Positions 56,531 to 64,000 of a DNA stretch of 64,000 nucleotides are shown here, one piece after another (the stretch's first letter is position 1; every line of letters starts with the position of its first letter). Made by a program: the position numbers and the translations under genes. Source of the DNA: Hippopus hippopus (Eukaryota; Mollusca; Bivalvia; Cardiida; Cardiidae); NCBI GenBank assembly GCA_946811185.2, contig OX328099.1:18379859-18443858 (forward strand). Reading direction: 5' to 3'. The notes under the pieces are model-generated. The model ran no database searches, was not told where the DNA came from, and saw nothing but the letters and a program-made list of their open reading frames with translations.

Positions 56531-56694
56531 ATACAATCCAATTTGGTCGGTAAATCATGTCAACCAAATTAAATGTAACAAATTCGAGTTATCATATACA
56601 TGTTTCATAAAAAAAAAACATTACAAAGTTTTGCATTTAAAACTGGCTGACGGGTGGAAAAAGTCTGTCGATTTCGCGTTACATGGGCCTAAGT

Positions 56695-56860
56695 TTATTC
56701 CCCATACATTCTTACGAACATTCTAATTCTTATTCTTCAAGATTTTCTAAATTTGAAAGTAACGCAAGTTGTGATTACCCAGACTAAATGATTCAGCCAA
56801 TCAGAAGTTGCGTTACTTTCAAATTTAGAAAATTCTGGAGAATGGTTGCTGAAAACGGGC
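56695..56860. mobile_element. Family D copy
   Basis: AGTTGTGATTACCCAGACTA diverged left arm, GATTCAGCCAATCAGAAGTT intact right arm. Confidence 0.7.
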
Positions 56861-56864
56861 CAAG

Positions 56865-57062
56865 AAGTACCCACAACACTTTTCCCAAGCCACTGGCTGC
56901 TTATCCGGACAAACAATATTAGGTAGTGGTTAGAGAAAAGCGGTGCACAATCATCGGACATCCATCAACTGTCGGCAAGATTTAACGTAGAACTGGGTTT
57001 CGAACTCAAAACACCAAAATTACACACCGTATGCGTTACCACTAAGCTACGGGGTTCGGCAG
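56865..57062 (-). mobile_element. tRNA-derived SINE
   Basis: Head on minus GTAGCTTAGTGGTAACGCAT and GAGTTCGAAACCC; body AGCCACTGGCTGCTTATCC. Confidence 0.78.
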
Positions 57063-57360
57063 CCAAAATGCCTCAGGTTCATGAAAAACCGAATTAAAAC
57101 TCCACACTTACACATAGAACCATATCCTCTATTACAGTTAAATCACCATAAAGTTAATTACTTGGTATATTGAACTATTCACGATGTTTACTCATTCCAT
57201 TAAATATTGTAAATGAAAAGAGAAAACTTCTAAAGAAGGCTGACAACTTTAAAGTTAACCATTCAGCTCTCCTTTGTGCCATATACTGTCGCAAATTTAA
57301 AGATTCAATACACCTTTTTGAACGAATTTCTTTACAAGCTTCCCACTCTAACGCTATACG

Positions 57361-57662
57361 CCGAGCCCCGGTATATATAGCTCAGTTGGTAGCGTCCAAG
57401 ACAAGAGAATAGGGGGTCGCTGGTTTGATCCACGGCTCAGCCAATTTCTTTCCAGGGATTGCTGATAGTCATTGCGGTAGGATTCATTCCTCTCTCACTA
57501 CTGACTATCGTTTCGACGATGGTTATGTGTGAAAGCAGCCAGTGGCTTGGAAAGAATATTGTGTGGAGTACTGTAAAAAAATCCTAGGAAAGCATGAATA
57601 GGTGGACTGGCTGCTGCGATATGAATATATGAAATAATGTTGAAAACTACGTTAAACCCATA
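57361..57662 (+). mobile_element. Full tRNA-derived SINE
   Basis: TATAGCTCAGTTGGTAGCGT, GGTTTGATCCACGG, GAAAGCAGCCAGTGGCTTGG and the tail ATGTTGAAAACTACGTTAAA. Confidence 0.85.
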
Positions 57663-57667
57663 AAATC

Positions 57668-57891
57668 TACACTTTACCAAACGATCCAAAAAACGGTCCT
57701 GAGGTAAAAATCCTGTTAAAAACATTGTGGGAAAAGGAGAAAATGCTGGTAACCAGCATTTTCTCCTTTTCCCACAATGTTTTCTACATTTTCCCAGATA
57801 CATCTCAACATCTGAGTCACACTTAATTTGTCGTCTCTAAATGCTTTCAAGTTAGACAAGTATAAAATTTTGTCGTATGGTAAAGATTTAA
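57668..57891 (+). mobile_element. Family A copy, perfect palindrome core
   Basis: Both stem arms from AACATTGTGGG to the GGTAACC centre match without mismatch. It abuts the preceding SINE. Confidence 0.9.
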
Positions 57892-58124
57892 ACCCTTTTC
57901 CTGCTATCGGCGACCACGAGTGTTTTTTTTTCCTTGCAGAGTTTGAAACCCTGAATGAGAATTCATGTGTCTCAGTCAATCTGATCTTCGTCTATGGTCT
58001 CCGTTTTTTTTTTCATTTTTTAAAATTCAACTCCATATTACTGAATACTATTGTTATAACGAACGCTGTGTGCTTCACTGTCAAGAAATTAAATGCTGCT
58101 GTTTTAAGCTTTTTAAAAGCTTTG

Positions 58125-58205
58125 GCTGCTAAGCGAGACTCAGTGCAATTCTGCGGACATATAGACCTAGATCAGACTTTACGGGATTGTCAAGTGCGGT
58201 GAGAT
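58125..58205 (+). repeat. Family C fragment
   Basis: AAGCGAGACTCAGTGCAATT, TAGATCAGACTTTACGGGA. The rest of 57892-58613 is unassigned. Confidence 0.4.
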
Positions 58206-58613
58206 ATTTTCAAGGTAATAAGGTAGTTTGAAATCGCAATATTGTACTATTCACTATATAATATATAGGCTGGAATTTTTGTTTAATCATTTTCATTAAT
58301 TTCAAAGTTACAAGAACTATAGATACCAGTATCATTTACTGTACAATATATCCATACACAATAATATGACAGAGCGAGAGACAGAGACGGAGAGAAACAA
58401 GCATGTACGTTTTTTTTTTATCTGTCGTACAACAAATCAAAGTACTCCCATTAAATCGAAATAAAAAGCAACACAACTCCCGCACTATAAAATCACTTCC
58501 CGATCAATCAAACCTTTATTCGTAACGATACGCTTTTATAATGAAACCTTTTAAAATTTTTCTGCAGATCTGTACACTTGCATTGAACGCATAAAACCCT
58601 GTTCAACCATTTA

Positions 58614-58851
58614 TTCCTTTACCAAACAATCACGCGTTTGACGGCTCTGACGCATAAGGCTTTAGAAAACATTGTGGGAAAGAGATGAAATGATGCTAAT
58701 CATTACTATCTGCTTTCCCCGATTTTTTTTTTTTTTTTCTTCTCGATCAAAGACAGATATCATCTTTTAAGGCACATCTATCCAGTCGTTTGCATGCAAC
58801 TGTTTTCAACTTGGATGGGTTTAAAATTTTGTCGTCTGGTGAAGATTTACA
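58614..58851 (+). mobile_element. Family A copy
   Basis: Left end GCCTTTACCAAACAATC-like; stem decayed, with a T17 tract in the return arm; right arm TTTTGTCGTCTGGTGAAG. Confidence 0.78.
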
Positions 58852-58894
58852 GAGACCATCTTTACATTACCGCCTGCTGTATATTGTTCTTTCG

Positions 58895-58985
58895 TGCTAC
58901 AATAGACCCCTTTTGTAAACAATGTGGCAAATGGAGTATATCTAATTGCTCGTAACAAACAATATCCCCTCTTTTCACAATGTTT
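58895..58985 (+). mobile_element. Family A scrap
   Basis: AACAATGTGGCAAATGGAG and CCCCTCTTTTCACAATGTTT only. Confidence 0.45.
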
Positions 58986-59698
58986 ACATGTGTATTTATG
59001 TTATAGAACCTGAATTCCTACTGAGAATCCATACCATAAAAGGATGTTTTTAAATGCACCCTTTCCATTTTTTTCCCCACGCGAGTTCAAAATTGATAAA
59101 TTTATCAGTCTTAAATCCGCATTTTTCACACAAATTATGTATTTTAAAGACCTTGAGCCAGAGATGCAAGTAATTCGTGGGATTCACGCATTCTGCTGCC
59201 CCCCGCCCCCCCCCCCCCCTTTAAAAAAAAAGGTGTGGGGGGGGGGGGGGACTTAAGTAGTTTCCGAAAACAATTCTTTTCATGTTCTGTGTTGTCGATA
59301 AGATAAAAATTTGTCTAATGCACTTTTAATGTCATACGAATTCACAGATTTTGAAATTATAACCAATACACTTTTCACTTCAATGTCTTTCCACTTCTTT
59401 TTTTTTTAAAAACGCCCTCTTCTTCTTTATAAGATTTTTCATTTTTTTGGTCATGTTTTAGATGTTTGGTTTAAAATTGTGCTTGTATAGTCAAGGGTAA
59501 GAAGACTGCGGAATAAAGGGAAAAATGTTCTATATGTTTTATTTGAGGATCGACTTGTTTCAACAAGCTCACTATAAGCTACTTTATTCGATTCAATAAT
59601 TGCCGCTGTTTGCCTTTTAGATCGAAGAAGTGAGAAAAAAGAGAAGACTATTCTATCGGTAAAATGTCGTAAGTAGGATATAGTTCCCTTTAAACAAG
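58986..59698. other. Unassigned; C and G homopolymers
   Basis: C tract at ~59201-59219 and G tract at ~59238-59250 with an A run between. No gene seen. Confidence 0.5.
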
Positions 59699-59765
59699 TG
59701 CAATCGATACAGCAAAGATCAGAGAGGAGTTATACTCCTCTCTGATCTTTGCTGTATCGATTGCA
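59699..59765. repeat. Perfect 32-bp hairpin with 3-nt loop
   Basis: TGCAATCGATACAGCAAAGA... to position 59730, loop TAT, then the exact reverse complement to 59765. Confidence 0.97.
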
Positions 59766-59920
59766 TTTTTTTTACCAACTGTTGGTAGGAAGACGGTTTG
59801 GAAAATTAGAGATGAGAGTACAGGAGGGAGGGAGGGGCAGAGCAGAAGGGAAGAGAAGAGGGATGAAGCTGAGGGAAGAGGATGAGAGATGTGGGAACAG
59901 CAAGAAAGAAACATGATTAA

Positions 59921-60050
59921 TTGAATGATTCATTGAATGGTGTTTAACGCCGCTTTCAACATTATTTCAGCATATGATATCACGGCGACAGCTCACATAT
60001 TCATGTATTTCCTGTGTTTCACTAGTACTAGGCTAATTTGGAAATTGGAA
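59921..60050 (-). mobile_element. SINE tail fragment
   Basis: GAATGGTGTTTAACGCCGCT and CGGCGACAGCTCACATATTC; stops at CTAGTACTAGGCTAA. Confidence 0.75.
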
Positions 60051-60057
60051 AATTTAG

Positions 60058-60293
60058 AATGATTGATTGAATGGTGTTTAACGCCGTTTTCATCATTATT
60101 TCAGCATATGACATTACGGCGACAGCTCACATATTCATGTATTTCCTTTTCAGTACTAGGCTAGGGCATTGAAGTGTCTTGTCAAAAGACACTCCCACGA
60201 ATAACCCAGAGGATCCAGTGAGGCTCGAACCCGCGGCCTCCAGGTCACAAGTCCTATAACGTTACTTTACCACTAAGCCACGCAGGAACCCGC
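60058..60293 (-). mobile_element. Full tRNA-derived SINE, GGGGTCC-head family
   Basis: (GATT) tail, TTTAACGCCGTTTTCATC, ACACTCCCACGAATAACCC and, on minus, head GTGGCTTAGTGGTAAAGTAA with GGTTCGAGCC. Follows a partial sister copy in the same direction. Confidence 0.88.
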
Positions 60294-61059
60294 AAAGAAA
60301 AAATGTGAGACGGTATAAGAGGAAATGACGAAGGGGAATAGCAGGTAAGGACGTCAGTTGAGTTACCATAGCGTTAGGAGAGGAAAATTGTGGAGTGGTA
60401 GGAAAAAAAGGGGATGGGGACAAATAAAAAATGATATCAGACAGAGAAAAATGAGATAAGACAACTGAAATAAAAGGTGCAGCAGTATTATTATATATAA
60501 ATACTGCGACAAAAGGAAACAAGATCACCGTATGCGACTGCCAACGCTTCGCTAGAGCTGCTTTTTTAGTGAAAATTATAGGTCGGAAAAGGACGGAAAA
60601 GGAGCATAATTGTGTCAAAATATTTCACTGTTACTTGTCTTTGTTGTAGTACGGTTCCACTTCTAACAGTTAATAGGTCCGTAGGAACGTGTGTGTGTGT
60701 TGAGGAGGTGGGGTGGATGGGGGGGGGGGGGGGGGGAAACACGGGGGCCGTGCCCCCAAATAATTTTACCCATGTTACTAAAAGTACCAACAAAAATCAT
60801 TCGCTTCAGATCTATACCTTACTTGATTAGAAAAATAAGGCAATTAGTAAATAAGTTTTACTGTAGATCTACCTAAATAAAAATTAAACTGTTAAAGAAT
60901 TTCCTAGATATTCGTTGTAAACAATCAATGTGCACACCGATATAGGTAGGGGGTCAGTTATAGTGAGGTTTGTCGTTTTGCCCCTCCCCACCCATCAAAT
61001 TTTGCTTCCTACTGGCCTGGGTAACAAGAAGCCAAATTTTGAAGTAAGTATTGAGCCTT
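60294..61059. other. Unassigned; poly-G tract at ~60719-60737
   Basis: No exon or repeat core recognised. Confidence 0.45.
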
Positions 61060-61305
61060 GTTCTGGTAAAAAGGAGATAAATGCGTCTCTGTGATTCATG
61101 ATACAAAGCAAGTAATCATATGATTATGGATCCGTAAAATCCTCTGTCTATCAAAAGACTGAAGCATGAGGTAGAATGGTCCATGGACAAGCAGAAAATT
61201 GAACGATAGCAAAAAGTATCGACCCAGTTCAGCCTGCGCAGGCTGACATGAATCGATACTTTTTACACATTCATTAAGCCCCCTTTTCACAGAACATGGC
61301 TCATA
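61060..61305. mobile_element. Family B element
   Basis: GTATCGACCCAGTTCAGCC and GGCTGACATGAATCGATAC with the side arm AAGCAAGTAATCATATGATT. Confidence 0.76.
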
Positions 61306-61348
61306 TAGTGATGACAGAGGTATGAGAAAACGTCAGTTTTTTTCCAAG

Positions 61349-61526
61349 ATGACAACGTCGACGACAAGGCCGACAACAACATCGATGACAACGCCGATGA
61401 CAATGCCGACGACAACGCCGACGACGTCGACGACAACGCAGACGACGACGCCAACGACCGCTGACGACGACGCCGATGACAACGCCTACGACAACGCCGA
61501 CGACAACGTCGACAACAACGTCGAAC
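61349..61526. repeat. Impure GAC/GAT trinucleotide repeat
   Basis: GACGACAACGCCGACGAC-type sequence with no stop in several frames; likely non-coding. Confidence 0.85.
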
Positions 61527-61927
61527 TAATGACGATAGGGCCATGACAATACCTGGGATTTCTTCGAAAAGACCTAACCTAAAAAGTGCCCGTTACATTC
61601 CAGCGTGTTTTCATTAGTATTCACGTTTTAAACCTGAACTCATTCCTTTTTTACAAGAATTTTTCAAAGTCTCTGATTGCAAATTTCAAGTTGCAAAAGG
61701 TCAGTGAGTCGCGCTTAGCACAGTAGGGGTGAACTGTTATATTGTTTTTTGCTAGATATAGAGGAAAATCGCCGCACATGGAAAAAAAAATGCTCTTTCG
61801 ATTTCGCATAGTGTTATCTAGATAAGTTGACAAGACATTTAAGTTACCGGGGATATACTGAAGTGCCATGTGTTTAAACATACGGTAGCTATTATCCTAA
61901 TCTTCGGCAATTATTTATCTACATTTT

Positions 61928-62138
61928 AACCCTTTGGCTGCTAAGCCCGAGTCATAGACCTTTTGCAGACAGTGTAGATCAAGATCAGACTGCACAGAAC
62001 GTGCAGTCTGATCTTGAATCTACACTGTCCGATCAAGAGATATTTTTTCCCCAAAATGTAACTTGGAAATAGCAAAATCTTGGTTCTTACTATCGGCTTG
62101 AAAGTTTCATTTCACTTATTTAGCAAGTTAAGGGTTAG
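61928..62138 (+). mobile_element. Family C copy, near-perfect, TTAA-bordered
   Basis: Starts TTAACCCTTTGGCTGCTAAG. Core GATCAAGATCAGACTGCACA/GTGCAGTCTGATCTTGAATC. Ends AGCAAGTTAAGGGTTA. Best copy of the family. Confidence 0.82.
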
Positions 62139-62168
62139 CCCTTTGCACCTTTAACGGAAGATACCGAG

Positions 62169-62171
<3 letters not shown>

Positions 62172-62226
<55 letters not shown>
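62172..62226. repeat. (CT)n microsatellite
   Basis: About 27 CT units. Confidence 0.95.
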
Positions 62227-62230
<4 letters not shown>

Positions 62231-62294
62231 AAATTATATACCGGTATTTTTCTGTTTCTTTCTTTTATGCTTAGTAAGGTTATCATCTGAACAA

Positions 62295-62365
62295 AACACA
62301 GTAAAATTGCTTAATCCTTGACGAGCAATCCCCTGTTTTTACGACCATAAACTCGAATAAACGAA
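62295..62365 (+). mobile_element. Family A left-end scrap
   Basis: GAGCAATCCCCTGTTTTTAC and GACCATAAACTCG. Confidence 0.4.
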
Positions 62366-62403
62366 AAGAGAATTTACGTTGGTCCATGTGCTCAGAATAG
62401 AAC

Positions 62404-62889
62404 ATTAACCATTTATCCTACCATCCCTTGTCATAACGACCCTGAAGAAGAAGAGTTTTGAAAACATTTTGGGAAAAGGAGATAATGCTGATAACCTGCA
62501 TTTGCTCCTTTCCCCACAGGGGTCCTGCAGTGGCTCAGTGGTAAAGTGTGGGGCTCGTGACCTGGGGGCCCCGAACTCGAGCCTTATTCGATCCTCTGGC
62601 TTTTTTTTTTCTTTTTTTGTGGGAGTGTCCTTGGGCAAGACACTTCAGAGCCCTAGCCCATTACTGGTGAAATTCAGAAAATACATGTATATATGAGCTG
62701 TCGCCGTGAAATAACTGAAATAATTTCGAAAGCAGCGTAAAACACCCTTCAGTCAATTCAATCCTTTCCCCATAATTTTTTCTACCCTTTCATTGACAAA
62801 TTCCATAATTCGAGCCCCTTTTGATTTATCGTCCGCAAATGCATGAAATTTTTAACTGTTTAAAGTTCTGTCGTTTGGTGAAGAGTTAA
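62404..62889 (+). mobile_element. Family A copy split by a SINE
   Basis: Left part to 62517 (GGGAAAAGGAGATAATGCTG), right part from ~62763 (ATAATTTTTTCTACCC) to GGTGAAGAGTTAA. Confidence 0.86.
62518..62762 (+). mobile_element. SINE nested in family A with target-site duplication
   Basis: TCCTTTCCCCACA before and TCCTTTCCCCATA after. Head GTGGCTCAGTGGTAAAGTGT, GAACTCGAGCC; body GGGCAAGACACTTCAGAGCC; tail AGCAGCGTAAAACACCCTTC. Confidence 0.92.
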
Positions 62890-63139
62890 GTTTCAGATCT
62901 TTTTGTTGCCAAAGGAAAAGGTTCTCTCACTTCTTTGAAGTAGTAAAATATATACAAGTCTTATCGTATTTGCCGGTATTGCTATATAAATCATGCAAAT
63001 CCATAAATATTGCTGCTATGGAACGCTTCCGTATTTAATCCGAGCTCTTAGACCTCTGCAAGTCAACGAATTCGACTATTTTCCGAGGGTTAGAAATACA
63101 GTTCGACTCTCAAACGAAGAGGGTCCGAGATAAATTTCA

Positions 63140-63252
63140 GACGTTACACATGTAGATCGAAGATCCTACTTCACATCACATCTCGTGCAGTCTGATCTTT
63201 GATCTTTGTCGTCCGTAAAAGGTTCTCGCTGACTCTGGTGGTGAAAGGCCTA
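63140..63252. mobile_element. Family C copy
   Basis: GTAGATCGAAGATCCTACTT diverged, CGTGCAGTCTGATCTTTGAT intact. Confidence 0.62.
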
Positions 63253-63367
63253 AATGCTCACTTGTTAGTTTTATCACATGCAAAGTAAATATTAAGCGAC
63301 CGAAAGTAAACAGTTCTATGGTCTTATCTGAAGTAATACACGCTAGGGGGTTGGCGGACAGGCTGTT

Positions 63368-63590
63368 ACACTTTACCACACATTTCCGAGTTTTAATGGT
63401 CTCGAGGTGAATGGCTTTTGAAAACATTGGGGGAAAAGGAGAAAATGCTGGTAACCAGCATTTTCTCCTTTTCCCACAATGTTTTCTGTCCTGTCAAAGA
63501 CAGAAATTATCACTTGTGCCACATTTGGATTGTCGTCTACAAATGCTTTCAATTTGGTCTGGTCCAAAATCTTGTCGTTTGGCAAGGGCT
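63368..63590 (+). mobile_element. Family A copy, near-perfect palindrome
   Basis: Stem AACATTGGGGGAAAAGG...TTTTCCCACAATG with one mismatch; right arm GTCGTCTACAAATGCTTTCA. Confidence 0.88.
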
Positions 63591-63649
63591 TTATATAGAT
63601 CTAGTAATCCCGAGTATGCCATAGAACGTTTCCAAATTCGCTTTTAGCA

Positions 63650-63850
63650 AATAGAGGTTTGTGTTCCTCAAGATTTCTACATATTGTTTTTAATTCGAAA
63701 TCACAAGACTGGTCACCAGGTTGGTTCTAGGCATTTGGCTGGTCAAATAAGATCGCTTGTCTAGGGCCCGTGCTTCGTGACCAACTAGTTTAGCCAATCA
63801 GAATTTGTGGTTACTTTCTAAATCAAGGTTTTGACGAAAACGAACCAATG
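63650..63850. mobile_element. Family D-related copy
   Basis: GTTTAGCCAATCAGAATTTG and TTACTTTCTAAATC; the left arm is poor. Confidence 0.5.
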
Positions 63851-64000
63851 CACAAACGCTTGAGCAAGAGTGCTATAGAATATAATAATTGTTCATCCGC
63901 CGCCGTTTCATCAAATGCTTGTCCGTCGGCCTATTTCTTCCTAGAAACTGACCGGCTAAACGTAATAAAAACCAACGTAATGGATTCTTCGGTATAAGAA

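Noticed and set aside
61287..61546. Serine- or threonine-rich open frames in the GAC/GAT repeat
   Set aside because: Open in several frames only because the trinucleotide repeat lacks stops; no flanking coding signal.
3454..63624. Many short open frames with the shared peptide [18 protein letters not shown] or its antisense
   Set aside because: They are translations of the family A palindrome in different frames and strands. The peptide follows the DNA repeat, frames break between copies, and no start or length is conserved.

Overview
The window is AT-rich eukaryotic nuclear DNA with small exons in multi-kilobase introns, GT-AG splicing and a heavy load of short non-autonomous transposons. 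The gene set and the repeats (tRNA-derived SINEs with GATT-type tails, many palindromic MITEs, Helitron-like elements with GGAC-rich ends) suggest a lophotrochozoan, most likely a bivalve mollusc. The species cannot be told from the sequence alone.

Four protein genes are supported. (1) PLAA/Ufd3 homologue, minus strand, ten exons at 18535-4984: WD40 propeller, PFU domain and DPFTG linker. The reading frame is still open at the last exon seen, and the C-terminal PUL domain was not found in the remaining 5 kb. (2) MRPL13 (mitochondrial ribosomal protein uL13m), plus strand, seven exons at 18870-29843, complete, 196 codons. PLAA and MRPL13 are head to head, with 334 bp between start codons. (3) SRD5A3-type polyprenol reductase, minus strand, five exons at 44851-37554, complete, 304 codons. 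(4) An intronless ankyrin-repeat gene, minus strand, 53690-52161, 509 codons. All exon phases were checked by hand and join without a frame break. The genes share no pathway: PLAA serves ubiquitin/p97 turnover, MRPL13 mitochondrial translation and SRD5A3 dolichol synthesis in the ER.

The rest is mainly mobile DNA. One TTAA-ended family with a near-perfect central palindrome (family A here) has about 55 copies or fragments. Other palindromic families are B (GTATCGACCCAGGTCAGCC core), C (GATCAGACTGCACAGAACG core), D (TTTGGTTTAGCCAATCAGAA core) and F (one 200-bp fold-back). tRNA-derived SINEs occur in at least three families, several with clear target-site duplications and two inserted inside family A copies. 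Helitron-like elements carry internal tandem repeats in and beside SRD5A3. 

Layout: 0-5 kb left flank/PLAA intron with a CpG-rich patch; 5-18.5 kb PLAA; 18.5-18.9 kb shared promoter; 18.9-29.8 kb MRPL13; 30-37.5 kb repeats only; 37.5-44.9 kb SRD5A3; 45-52 kb mostly unassigned DNA and repeats; 52.2-53.7 kb ankyrin gene; 54-64 kb repeats, microsatellites and no recognised gene.
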